Positions 45,870-59,668 of a stretch of DNA of 64,000 bases are shown here, piece after piece (positions within the stretch are counted from its first letter, which is position 1; each line of letters starts with the position of its first letter). The DNA comes from JABDQA01 sp963759125. GTDB lineage: Bacteria > Desulfobacterota > Desulfobulbia > Desulfobulbales > Desulfocapsaceae. Both the position numbers and the translations under genes were made by a program. Where the stretch lies: assembly GCA_963759125.1 (NCBI GenBank), contig CAVWXN010000005.1, forward strand, positions 1,240,001 to 1,304,000, read 5' to 3'. The notes beneath the pieces are model-generated. The model was given only the letters and a program-made list of their open reading frames with translations. It had not been told where the DNA came from and did not search any database.

Positions 45870-46106
45870 ATGGGAAGAAATATTAACCTGGCCGATATCA
45901 GCAAAGGTATCTCCTACGAAGTTGTCGGCTTCGAGCCTGAAAATTCACCGTATGCCGAAAAACTTTACAAGATGGGATTTGTCAAGGGAACACCCGTTGA
46001 ACTGGCCCCGGTCAAGTTGTCCGATCCGATGATCGTGCAAATCAGGGGCAGCAGAATAGCTCTGAGAAAGAATGAAGCCCAGGGGATTCTGGTAAAGGAG
46101 CGCTAA
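45870..46106 (+). CDS. feoA: Ferrous iron transport protein A
   Basis: SH3-like accessory protein of FeoB, 78 residues. LADISKGISYEVVGFEPENS, the LYKMGFVKGTPVELAP turn and IQIRGSRIALRKNEAQGIL-type C-terminal strands match FeoA (LGLxxGxxVEVxx pattern). The stop is 1 base before the feoB GTG start, so the two are coupled. Intact. Confidence 0.92.
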   Translation: MGRNINLADISKGISYEVVGFEPENSPYAEKLYKMGFVKGTPVELAPVKLSDPMIVQIRGSRIALRKNEAQGILVKER

Positions 46107-46107
46107 C

Positions 46108-48245
46108 GTGCACAAGGTTGAACGAATCGCCATAGCCGGAGTTCCCAACTCCGGGAAGACCACTCTCTTCAACAGCCTCACCGGTGCCAGGCAGAGGGTG
46201 GGTAACTGGCCGGGCGTTACGGTGGAAAAAATCGAAGGGCTCTTTTCCGCTCGGCAATATCAGGGTGGAACTGGTCGATTTGCCTGGAACCTATAACCTC
46301 AGTCCTGACACCGAAGACCAGAAAGTCGCCGAACGGGTAATAAGAAGCGGTGAGTATGATCTCATCGTCAACGTCATCGATGCGACCAATCTGTCCCGCA
46401 ATCTCTACCTGACCATGGATCTGCTCGAGCGGACCAATCAGATTATCGTCCTGCTCAACATGCTCGACGTGGCAGAGAAAGAGGGGATAAAGATAGATAT
46501 CGACCGTCTCAGCGCAGATCTCGGCGTACCGGTAATTCCTGTCATCGGGGTCAACAAGGCGTCGGTAAGAAGAGCGGTGAAAAAGATCGAAGAAGCGATC
46601 GAACACCTGCCCGAGCACGATTCCCACGTCTCCACCCAGGAGGTGATGGACACTGTCCAGAAATACTCCAATATAGATGAGATTTACAGCCGCGTAGCGC
46701 GAGAAATAAAAGACCGCGTCCACCAATTTCACAAACCGGGTCGACAATATCGTGATGAACCGTTTTGCGGCGATCCCCATATTTATGGCATCGATGTTCG
46801 TGACCTTCTGGTTCGCAATTGGCTTCGGATCGGTGTTCATCGATTTTTTTGATATCATCGGCGGTCTGATTTTCGTCGATATTCCCACCCACCTGCTCGA
46901 GGCGGCGGGCAGCCCGGACTGGTTGATTGTGATGATCGCCGGCGGCATAGGGGTGGGCTGCCAGACGGTGGCGACTTTTATTCCGGTGGTGTTTTTCATG
47001 TTCCTGGCTCTGGCGATTCTTGAAGATCTCGGCTACATGGCCCGGGTTGGAGTGGTGGCGGACAAGTTCATGAGAAAAATCGGCCTGCCCGGCTCTGCCT
47101 TTATCCCGATGATCGTCGGTTTCGGCTGTACGGTGCCGGCGGTCATGGCCGCCAGGACGTTGAGCAACCGGCGGGACCGGTTCATGACCATTTTCATGGC
47201 GCCGTTCATGTCCTGCGGTGCCCGGCTGCCGGTGTATGCCCTGTTCTGTGCCGCGCTTTTTGGCGCTTACTCGGGTGTGGCCGTCTTTTTGATTTATCTG
47301 ATCGGTCTGTTCATGGCAATTCTCACGGGTTATTTTCTCAAGAACACCCTGTTCAGGGGAACCCCTTCGAACTTCGTCATGGATCTGCCGCTCTACCATA
47401 CTCCCCGCCTGGGCGCCGTCTTCAAGAGCGCTTGGCTGCGCTTCGCGTTCTTTCATCAGGCGGGCCGGCATCATCGTGGTCTCAGCAGTTTTCGTGCTCT
47501 CGGTGCTTAACTCCATCGGCTATGACAAGGGCAAAGTAACTTTCGGCAACGAGGATTCTGCCTCATCCATACTGGCCTATGTCGGTAAAGCCGCGGCCCC
47601 GTGTTCGAGCCTATCGGTATTCCCGAGGATAACTGGCCGGCTTCGGTGGCCCTGTTCACCGGACTTTTCGCCAAAGAGGCCATCGTCGGAACAATCAACG
47701 CGCTCTATGCCGCCAATGACATGACCGGGCAGCCGGCAGCTGCTGCCGGAGAAGAAGCTCAAGGGCTCGATGTCGGCGCTGCTATAACCGAGGCCTTCAC
47801 TTCGGTGGGCGAGGGGCTGGCCTCCGTTATCGGTACTTTCGACCTGCTCGGGATTGGATTGGTGGCCGAGGATCAGGCGACCATATCCGAAGAGATCGGA
47901 GCGGACACTTCGGTTTACAGACACATAGCGGCAAATTTCACGGTATTTTCAGCCTTTGCCTATCTGCTCTTCGTGCTCATGTATTTCCCGTGCCTGGCCG
48001 TCATCGGAGCGGCACGGCAGGAAATGGGCGGTTATTACGCAGTGGTGATGGCCGTCTATTCGACTTTGCTTGCCTGGTCGGTGGCCACCTTTTTCTACCA
48101 GGTAACCGAAGGTCATAATCCGTTCTACATCTTTGTCTCCCTTGTCGTTCTTGTGGGAATCTACGGCTGGCTTCACATGCTGGGTAAGAAGGAGCAGACA
48201 GAAGTCCCCATAATCGTCCCCCCTCCGGTGATCAAGAACTGCTGA
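46108..48245 (+). CDS. feoB: Ferrous iron transporter FeoB (four frameshifts)
   Basis: Fe2+ permease with an N-terminal G protein. G1 GVPNSGKTTLFNSLTG, G2/G3 around NWPGVTVEKIEG and VDLPGTYNLSP, and NMLDVAEKEG in the G4 place. The membrane part has the conserved Gate segments VGFGCTVPAVMAARTL and APFMSCGARLPVY, later GLFAKEAIVGTINALY. It starts at GTG 46108. Shifts near 46255, 46730, 47455 and 47597 must be repaired; nothing is missing, so sequencing error is more likely than decay. Corrected length about 712. Confidence 0.92.
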
Positions 48246-48480
48246 TGATCTCAACGCTGCCAGCGTGATCCGTCGTCTCCACCGGCAATTGTGGCCAGGC
48301 CCGGTGAATCGGCGCTTGGTCTGCTGGGGGTAGTCAACGCCATTCAGTTTTGCTCGGTTTGCTGTGGCACGCCAAGGGTTCTTGCTGTTTGGCTGGATTT
48401 TGATCACCAAATACCGTATTTTACAGACGCTGATATTTGAATGTTCCGAGTAACTACCCTCTTATTCAAGGAGAATTATC

Positions 48481-52940
<4,460 letters not shown>

Positions 52941-52982
52941 ATGGGACAGCGGGCCGGCAGGTAATTCTGAAAGGACGCGCAC

Positions 52983-54398
52983 ATGGATCAAAATGTTTTT
53001 CAGTTTCTGGAAGTTGAACGGGTCGAACCTCAGAAGCGTTCGATCAAGACCCGGAAGAGTTCCTTTGTCGAGATCTACCGACTTTTCAACGAGAACCAGG
53101 CCCGCATGCAGGCCGATCGCTGCCTGGGTTGCGGAAATCCCTATTGTGAATGGAAATGCCCGGTGCACAACTATATCCCGGACTGGCTGAAATTGGCTGG
53201 AGAGGGGAGAATCATCGAAGCCGCTGAACTCTGTCATCTGACCAACAGCCTGCCCGAAGTCTGCGGCCGGGTATGTCCCCAGGACAGACTCTGTGAGGGG
53301 GCCTGCACGCTCAACGATGAATATGGTGCGGTGACCATTGGGGCGGTGGAGAAGTACATCGTCGATACCGCCTTTGAGATGGGCTGGCGGCCGGACTTGT
53401 CCAAGGTCGAGGCGACCGGCAAAAAGGCTGCGATCATCGGGGCCGGGCCTGCCGGCCTGGGCTGTGCCGACGTGCTGGTTCGCAACGGCATCAGGCCTGT
53501 GGTTTTTGATAAGTATCCCGAGATAGGCGGTCTGCTGTCATTTGGCATTCCCGATTTCAAGCTGGAAAAAGAGGTGATGACCAGGCGTCGGGAGGTGTTC
53601 AGCGACATGGGCATTGAATTCCGGCTCAACACCGAGGTCGGGCCGGACATCTCATTTCAGGAAATAGTCGATGACTATGACGCCGTATTTATTGGCACCG
53701 GCGCCTATCGTTCGATCCGCGGCGGTTTTGCAAACGAGGACGCCGACGGAGTCTATGAGGCACTTCCCTATCTGATTGCCAATATCTGCCACGAAAGGAA
53801 TTTCGCCTACGATAAATATGAGTATGTCTCCTTTGGCGACCGGCGGGTGCTGGTGCTGGGCGGCGGCGATACCGCCATGGATTGCGTAAGAACTGCGGTG
53901 CGGCAGGGCGCAGCCAAGATCACCTGTGCCTACCGGCGCGACGAGCGCAACATGCCGGGATCGGCTAAAGAGGTCGCCAATGCCCGGGCCGAGGGGGTTG
54001 AATTCCTGTGGAACCTGCAGCCGGTGGCCATCGAGGTCGATATTAACAACCGGGTCAGCGGCGTAAAAATGGTAGAAACCAGGATGGGCGAGCCCGATGA
54101 CTCGGGGAGATCGAGACCGGAGATTGTGGCCGGGAGCGAACTGGTGTTGGATACCGACGTGGTGATCATGGCCTTCGGGTTCAGGCCGGACCCGGCGGGC
54201 TGGGTCAAAGAGATGGGCATCGAGCTCGATGACGGTGACAGGATCAGGGCCTCAGACCGTGGACCTTATCCGTTCCAGAGTTCCGAGCCCAAAATATTCG
54301 CCGGCGGCGACGCGGTCAGGGGGGCGGACCTGGTGGTCACCGCCATAGCCGACGGGCGTACTGCCGCAGAGAGTATCATCGAATTTCTCGAGGTCTGA
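52983..54398 (+). CDS. gltD: Glutamate synthase small subunit
   Basis: NADPH-oxidising subunit that feeds electrons to GltB. Two cysteine-rich [4Fe-4S] regions: RCLGCGNPYCEWKCPVHNY and VCGRVCPQDRLCEGAC. FAD site AAIIGAGPAGLGCADVLVR, NAD(P)H site VLVLGGGDTAMDCVRTAVR, and the late FAD segment KIFAGGDAVRGADLVVTAI. 471 residues, intact, 42 bases after gltB. It converges on the ClC gene with 26 bases between. Confidence 0.95.
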   Translation: MDQNVFQFLEVERVEPQKRSIKTRKSSFVEIYRLFNENQARMQADRCLGCGNPYCEWKCPVHNYIPDWLKLAGEGRIIEAAELCHLTNSLPEVCGRVCPQDRLCEGACTLNDEYGAVTIGAVEKYIVDTAFEMGWRPDLSKVEATGKKAAIIGAGPAGLGCADVLVRNGIRPVVFDKYPEIGGLLSFGIPDFKLEKEVMTRRREVFSDMGIEFRLNTEVGPDISFQEIVDDYDAVFIGTGAYRSIRGGFANEDADGVYEALPYLIANICHERNFAYDKYEYVSFGDRRVLVLGGGDTAMDCVRTAVRQGAAKITCAYRRDERNMPGSAKEVANARAEGVEFLWNLQPVAIEVDINNRVSGVKMVETRMGEPDDSGRSRPEIVAGSELVLDTDVVIMAFGFRPDPAGWVKEMGIELDDGDRIRASDRGPYPFQSSEPKIFAGGDAVRGADLVVTAIADGRTAAESIIEFLEV

Positions 54399-54424
54399 GA
54401 AAAGAGACGGTGAAGAGTGCAGGG

Positions 54425-56455
54425 TCAGCAGAAAAATTTCTTGAGCTGAGCGATTTCGTCCAGCTGGCCGAACAGGGTAAGCACGTCGCCCACCTCTATG
54501 CGATGGCGTCCCCGGGGAATGATCATCTTTGCTCCCCGCTTAATGGAGACCAGGGTGACGTGTTCCGGCAGCGGCAGCTCTTTGACCAGTGAGTTGCTGC
54601 ACGAGTGCTCTTCGTTTATGGCGATGTCAACGAAGCCGGTTTCGGTGGAGGAGCGCAGGGTGATCTGCTCTTCTTCCAGCTGGCCTCGCTGCTTGCGGAC
54701 GATGCCGACATCATAGGCTCTCAAGATGTCACTACGGCTGATTGAGCCCACCAGACGGAGGGATCCGTCCCTGGAGACAACCGGCAGGCGAGCCAAGTCA
54801 CGGGGCGACATTTTCTGGATGGCAACCCAGATCGGTTCATCGGGGAAGACCGAGATCGGCCCCTCGATGGCCAGGTCGGCAACCTTCATCCCCCGTGGGT
54901 TAAAGCTGTCACGGCTCTGCGCCCGATGGACGTCCTGTAAAGTTATTATACCCCAGAGCCTGTTGCCTTCGGCAACCACTGGAAAGCCCAGCAGGTTGGT
55001 CTCCTGAAACAATGCCATCAACTCGGAGACAGACTTGTCCTTGTTAATAGTGGTTACCCGGGTGCGCATCACTTCCTCGACCTTAACCCCCTGCATGATG
55101 TCCATGTCCCTGCCTTCAAAAAAGCGGATACCGCGTTTAGCCAGTTTGAGGGTATAGATCGATTCGGGATGGAGCCACTGGGCAAAATAGGTGGCACTGA
55201 TGCCGGCCACCATGAGCGGTAGAATCATCAGGTAGTCGTTGCTCATCTCAAAGACGATCAGCATCGCGGTCAACGGAGCCCTGGCAGTTGCTCCAAACAG
55301 CGCCGCCATGCCGACCAGAGCGTAGGCACCGGGACTGCCGGAGATTTCCGGAAAATAGCGATAAAATATCATACCGACACAGCCGCCGAGCATGGCACCG
55401 ATAAACAGCGATGGTGCAAAAACGCCGCCGGAATTGCCCGAACCCAATGTAAACGAGGTGGCCAACGGTTTTAAGAAAACGAGCAGCAAGAGAATCCAGA
55501 AGGAGGTTCCTCCCTGGAGCACTTCTTCGATAAAATGAAAACCGGAGCCGTACATGAACGGCATGAAAATGCCTTCGGAACCGGGCAGAAACATGAACAG
55601 CATACCGGTGATGCCGAGCAGCGCCGCCCCGACCGCAGGTTTATAGATCTGCGGAAAATCCCAGTTGTCAAAGACGATCTCGGCCCGATTCAGCATGCGA
55701 ATGAACATGATCCCGACCAGGGCGGAAAGCAGCCCGAGGATCAGGTAAAAGATCAGTGAAACCGGGGAAACCAGTGAGTGTATGGGGACTGAAAAGGCCG
55801 GCCGGGTTCCGAGAAAGAAGCGACTGACAATCGAAGACGAGACGGCGGCGATGACGATATTGCCGAACGAGCGCACCTGCAGGTTGCCCATCAGTACTTC
55901 AATGGCGAAGACCACGCCGGCGATCGGGGCGTTGAAAGTAGCGGCGATCCCTGCCGCTGCACCACAGCCCACCAGGTTTCTGATCCGGTCGTCGGAGAGG
56001 CGCAGCACCTGACCGATGCTTGAACCAAGTGCCGAGCCGACCTGGACAATGGGCCCTTCGCGTCCGGCCGAACCGCCGGTACCGATGCACAGAGCCGAGG
56101 CGACGATCTTCGCCGCCGCTACCCGCGCCCTGATTCTTCCGCCCCTGATGATCAGGGCCTGCATTACTTCGGGAACGCCATGCCCTTTAGCCTCCTGGGC
56201 AAAGAGAATCAACGGCCCGACCAGCAAACCGCCGATGACCGGGACGATCAGATAGACGAAATTGCCGAGCCAGGGTAAAAGTGCGGGCAGCGTCTCGTAG
56301 CCCAGACGCTGGATTTCATAGATCAGATTGATAAACAGAACAGCAGCCAGCCCGGTTCCCGCCCCTATGGCGATGGAGAGAATCAGCAACAAGAGACCGA
56401 CCGGCGGGGCCATGCGGTCCAGATATTTGCTTAGCGCTGTTTGTTTAGATGACAT
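54425..56455 (-). CDS. ClC-family chloride channel/transporter with CBS and TrkA-C domains
   Basis: 676 residues. The ClC core has the three anion-path motifs GTGGSAGREGPIVQVG (with the gating glutamate), SGNSGGVFAPSLFIGAMLG and a Glu in GVVFAIEVLMG that matches the proton glutamate of Cl/H+ exchangers, so it is probably an antiporter. After the membrane domain come two CBS domains (KVEEVMRTRVTTINKD and PISVFPDEPIWVAI) and a C-terminal TrkA-C-like ligand domain (GAKMIIPRGRHRIEVGD). Intact. The extra cytoplasmic domains suggest regulation by nucleotide or another small ligand. Confidence 0.93.
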   Translation of the reverse strand: MSSKQTALSKYLDRMAPPVGLLLLILSIAIGAGTGLAAVLFINLIYEIQRLGYETLPALLPWLGNFVYLIVPVIGGLLVGPLILFAQEAKGHGVPEVMQALIIRGGRIRARVAAAKIVASALCIGTGGSAGREGPIVQVGSALGSSIGQVLRLSDDRIRNLVGCGAAAGIAATFNAPIAGVVFAIEVLMGNLQVRSFGNIVIAAVSSSIVSRFFLGTRPAFSVPIHSLVSPVSLIFYLILGLLSALVGIMFIRMLNRAEIVFDNWDFPQIYKPAVGAALLGITGMLFMFLPGSEGIFMPFMYGSGFHFIEEVLQGGTSFWILLLLVFLKPLATSFTLGSGNSGGVFAPSLFIGAMLGGCVGMIFYRYFPEISGSPGAYALVGMAALFGATARAPLTAMLIVFEMSNDYLMILPLMVAGISATYFAQWLHPESIYTLKLAKRGIRFFEGRDMDIMQGVKVEEVMRTRVTTINKDKSVSELMALFQETNLLGFPVVAEGNRLWGIITLQDVHRAQSRDSFNPRGMKVADLAIEGPISVFPDEPIWVAIQKMSPRDLARLPVVSRDGSLRLVGSISRSDILRAYDVGIVRKQRGQLEEEQITLRSSTETGFVDIAINEEHSCSNSLVKELPLPEHVTLVSIKRGAKMIIPRGRHRIEVGDVLTLFGQLDEIAQLKKFFC

Positions 56456-56579
56456 AGGGTTGGAACCATATGCGGTCGAATCAGTTACTTAACGGATTCG
56501 TCAAAAAATATCAAAAGGCGAGTACCTTAGCAGAGAAGATTACTTTACCATCTTTATCTTAACTGCGCTCCCGCATAGG

Positions 56580-57674
56580 TTAGGACGGCCGCAGGGCCAG
56601 TCTGGCCTCCTGACGCATGGCCATGTCGACCATGACCAGGGCGGCCATGGATTCGACGATGGGAACGGCCCGCGGCACCACGCAGGGGTCATGCCTGCCT
56701 TTGGCTTCCAGAGTGACGGATGCTCCCTGATAATCAGCGGTCTGCTGGGGCTGCGAGATCGTGGCCGGGGGTTTGAAGGCAACGCGGAAATAAATCGACT
56801 CCCCGTTGGATATACCGCCCTGGATCCCTCCAGAATTGTTGGAAACAGTACCGAGTCTTGCCTCTTTCATGACAAAGGGGTCGTTGTGGGCCGAGCCCCT
56901 GAGTCGGGTGCCCTCAAAACCGGAGCCGATCTCGAACCCCTTGGTGGCAGGAATGGCCAGCATTGCCTGGGCCAGTTTAGCTTCCAGTTTCTCATATACC
57001 GGCTCACCCAGACCGGCAGGGACATTGCGGATGACGCAGGAAACGGTTCCGCCGGTGGAATCCCCGCCATCTTTGAGTTCCATGATCAGGGCCCGCATCT
57101 TCTCGCCAATCTCGGTATCGGGGCAGCGCAGATCGGTCTGGTCGACGATCTCTCTGGTGATCGTCTGATGATCGACGGGAGCCGCTTCCAAGGGGCCTAC
57201 CGAACTCACCCAGGCAACTATTTCCATACCGTAGGCGACCTCTAAGATTTTTTCGGCCACCGCACCCGAGGAAACGGTTCCAATGGTTTCCCTGGCACTC
57301 GAGCGACCGCCTCCGGAAGAGGCCTTGATGCCGTACTTGGCCATATAGGTGAAGTCGGCATGGGATGGTCTTGGAATGGTTTCCATATCACCGTAATCGC
57401 CAGGACGCTGATCCAGGTTGTTGACTTTCAGAGCGATGGGGCTTCCCAGGGTTACACCGTGTTCGGTGCCCGATAGGATCTGGACCTGATCCTTTTCTTT
57501 CCTGTCGGTGGTCAGTTTGGATTGTCCGGGACGTCTGCGGTCGAGCTGGCGCTGAATATCCGCTTCCACCAGCTTAAGTCCGGGAGGACAGCCGTCGATG
57601 ACCACGCCGACGCTTTTGCAATGCGACTCTCCAAAAGTGGAAACTTTGAATAAGGTTCCGAAATTACTTGACAT
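56580..57674 (-). CDS. aroC: Chorismate synthase
   Basis: Last step of the shikimate pathway: EPSP to chorismate with reduced FMN. Signature segments: FGESHCKSVGVVIDGCPPG, SGGGRSSARETIGTVSSGAV and GRHDPCVVPRAVPIVE. The first contains the family histidine. 364 residues, intact. It is preceded by the membrane-associated lipoprotein cluster on the same strand but separated by 63 bases. Confidence 0.95.
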   Translation of the reverse strand: MSSNFGTLFKVSTFGESHCKSVGVVIDGCPPGLKLVEADIQRQLDRRRPGQSKLTTDRKEKDQVQILSGTEHGVTLGSPIALKVNNLDQRPGDYGDMETIPRPSHADFTYMAKYGIKASSGGGRSSARETIGTVSSGAVAEKILEVAYGMEIVAWVSSVGPLEAAPVDHQTITREIVDQTDLRCPDTEIGEKMRALIMELKDGGDSTGGTVSCVIRNVPAGLGEPVYEKLEAKLAQAMLAIPATKGFEIGSGFEGTRLRGSAHNDPFVMKEARLGTVSNNSGGIQGGISNGESIYFRVAFKPPATISQPQQTADYQGASVTLEAKGRHDPCVVPRAVPIVESMAALVMVDMAMRQEARLALRPS

Positions 57675-57737
57675 AAAAACTCCAATAGAGGGTGGTAGGT
57701 AATCTAAGTGTTAAAGATAATGATCAATGCGTCTATT

Positions 57738-58178
57738 TCAATCGGCTGCAAGAATATGTTCGGCATCAGCAATGGCCAGATTCGTCATTTTACCGACCGC
57801 CCGGATCATTTCCAGCTGCTGCTGCCGGTAGCTATTGTCTTTGCTAAGATCGTCATTGACAAACAGCGTCTGGTACTGGTTCATCCACCGGAACATCTCT
57901 TTGTTGGCCTGCTGGAGTGCCTCTATGGTACTGTCTATAGAGGCTTGCGACAGGTTCGGGCCCGGCTGCATCTTCTTCAGTCTGCTTTCGAGTACGAACA
58001 TGTAGCCGATTTTGTCCATGGCCTGGTCGTGCACCTCGATGATCTCTTTTCTCAGCGCCTCGTTCTCTTCGGCCAGGGGGTCTGAGCAGCCCCAGAGCAA
58101 AAACAGCACGGCCGCTGCCGTCAGCCAGCAGCCTCGGGACAGGGGGTGGGGCGCTATCAGGGACAGGTACGCAGCCAT
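57738..58178 (-). CDS. Hypothetical lipoprotein
   Basis: 146 residues. The N-terminal signal sequence ends with a lipobox (AVLFLLWGC), followed by a helical, coiled-coil-prone domain (LAEENEALRKEIIEVHDQA, IEALQQANKEMFRWM). No family recognised. Its start overlaps the 3-prime end of the cytochrome gene by 22 bases, and with the SCO gene it forms a three-gene operon of envelope proteins. A later in-frame start is possible. Confidence 0.65.
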   Translation of the reverse strand: MAAYLSLIAPHPLSRGCWLTAAAVLFLLWGCSDPLAEENEALRKEIIEVHDQAMDKIGYMFVLESRLKKMQPGPNLSQASIDSTIEALQQANKEMFRWMNQYQTLFVNDDLSKDNSYRQQQLEMIRAVGKMTNLAIADAEHILAAD

Positions 58179-58564
58179 TGACTGATCTTCTGCTCCGACA
58201 CCGGTTCTCCGCCTTTTCCCCAGTTCAGTTGAAGGTAGCTGATCAGCGAATTCATCTCCTGGATGGAAAGGTCCGCGAAGGCAGGCATACGTATGTTTTT
58301 GGTCCTGTTGCCGGTGACGATTTTGCCCCGCACACCGGACGAGATGAGGCAGGGCAGCTCACCAAGCCGCTCGCCCAGATAAACCGAGCCCGTCAACGGC
58401 GGATAGAGGGCTTTCAGTCCCTGTCCTTCTCTGCCGTGGCAAGAAGCGCAGTGCCTTTTATAGACCGCCGGATCCCCTTTGTTCTCCTGACAGCCGGGCA
58501 GCAGCATCAGGACCAGAAGAAGCACCAGGATCAAAGGCCGGCGCCTCAGCCGCTCAGCGCTCAT
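58157..58564 (-). CDS. Monohaem cytochrome c lipoprotein
   Basis: About 135 residues. A lipoprotein signal (LVLLLVLMLLPGC) precedes a class I cytochrome c domain: haem motif CASCH in YKRHCASCHGREGQG, then LYPPLTGS and a methionine ligand in RMPAFADLSIQEM. The start at 58564 fits the basic MSAERLRRRP leader and overlaps the SCO stop. Probably an outer-face electron carrier; the neighbouring SCO suggests a link to copper or oxygen handling, although no oxidase is nearby. Confidence 0.83.
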   Translation of the reverse strand: MSAERLRRRPLILVLLLVLMLLPGCQENKGDPAVYKRHCASCHGREGQGLKALYPPLTGSVYLGERLGELPCLISSGVRGKIVTGNRTKNIRMPAFADLSIQEMNSLISYLQLNWGKGGEPVSEQKISQWLRTCP

Positions 58565-59168
58565 CAAGCAGCCGTCCAATGTCCTTGATCAGTCGATCCA
58601 CCGCCTCTTCCTCGGTACCCTTATAGTAGCCGCGGATTCTTCCCTGGCGATCCACCAGGGTGAAGGAACCGGAGTGGATAAACCCCCCGGGTGCGTTTTT
58701 ATCCTCCATGGCGGCGAGACCGTAGCGCAGGGCGGTATCGTAGATTTCTTCCTTGGCGCCGGTTACCAGATGCCAGCCGTCGGCCTCGATGCCAAGTCTT
58801 GCGCCGTATTCATTTAACACCTCGACGGTGTCGTGTTCGGGGTCAATTGAGTGCGACAGCAGCAGCACCTGGTCGTTGTCCTCGAACATCTCATAGACCC
58901 GGAGCATCTGTGACTTCATGATCGGGCAGATGGTTGGGCAGCTGGTGAAGAAGAAATCGGCTACATAGATTTTACCCTGGAACAGTTCCTGACCTATCTG
59001 CCGGTTCTGCTGATCTTTAAAGGTGTAGGGTACGTCGATTGTGCCAATGATCGGCAGCGGTTCCCGGGAGGACTGGTCGCAGCCCAAGCTGATCATTGTC
59101 AAAACGGCCATGAGCAGTCCGGCCCAGATCAGCACTATTGAACCTTTTTTCAGGTTAAATATTAACAT
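58554..59168 (-). CDS. SCO1/SenC-type thioredoxin-fold protein
   Basis: 204 residues. N-terminal hydrophobic anchor with a possible lipobox (VLTMISLGC), then a thioredoxin-like domain with the copper-binding CxxxC (FFFTSCPTICPIM) and the distal histidine (GGFIHSGSFTLVD). SCO proteins deliver copper or reduce thiols during CuA centre assembly. First gene of the three-gene cluster with cytochrome c and a lipoprotein. In a supposed anaerobe it may serve thiol redox or brief oxygen exposure. Confidence 0.87.
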   Translation of the reverse strand: MLIFNLKKGSIVLIWAGLLMAVLTMISLGCDQSSREPLPIIGTIDVPYTFKDQQNRQIGQELFQGKIYVADFFFTSCPTICPIMKSQMLRVYEMFEDNDQVLLLSHSIDPEHDTVEVLNEYGARLGIEADGWHLVTGAKEEIYDTALRYGLAAMEDKNAPGGFIHSGSFTLVDRQGRIRGYYKGTEEEAVDRLIKDIGRLLDER

Positions 59169-59288
59169 CGTATTCCCTGACAGGAGTGGTGAAAAAATGT
59201 AGACTTCTCATCAGTTACATGATTTTAGTGATGGAGACAAACGATTTACCTGATTATCGAAAAAAATCAACAACCAGTGGAGAGTAGG

Positions 59289-59636
59289 ATGGAAAAGATC
59301 GCCCTTGTAACTTATAATCCTGAACTGATGTGTTTCGGTCACGTGCTTCTTTATGCCCTGGACTTTCATGAAAAAGGCTATGAGGTCAAGGTTGTCATCG
59401 AAGGGGGAGCGGTGCAACTGGTGTCGACGCTGAAAGATCCCGAGGCCCCCTTTTATGGACTTTATCAGAAAACCAAGGAAAAAGGGTTGATCGATTGCGT
59501 CTGTCAGGCCTGTTCGGCCAAGCTCGGCAGCATCGATGAGGCCCGGGCCCAGGGACTGCCAGTGGGTGGTGACTTGATGGGGCACCCGTCGATGGAAGAG
59601 TATCTGAGCCGCGGCTACCGGATTATCACTTTCTGA
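59289..59636 (+). CDS. DsrE-like sulfur-relay family protein
   Basis: 115 residues of the DsrE/DsrF-like fold, with EKIALVTYNPELMCFGHVLL, FHEKGYEVKVVIEGGAVQL and CVCQACSAKLGSIDEARAQ, ending PSMEEYLSRGYRIITF. Cysteines in CVCQAC could carry sulfur. The ATG at 59289 is chosen over one four codons upstream because of its spacing from a GGAGAG site. Divergent from the SCO cluster. Confidence 0.8.
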   Translation: MEKIALVTYNPELMCFGHVLLYALDFHEKGYEVKVVIEGGAVQLVSTLKDPEAPFYGLYQKTKEKGLIDCVCQACSAKLGSIDEARAQGLPVGGDLMGHPSMEEYLSRGYRIITF

Positions 59637-59668
59637 GCGTGTTAAATCGATCTTGAGATACTAAAAAA

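Noticed and set aside
48355..48400. Sigma-54 promoter upstream of gltB (TGGCAC...TTGC)
   Set aside because: The GG and GC elements are 16 bases apart, not 10.
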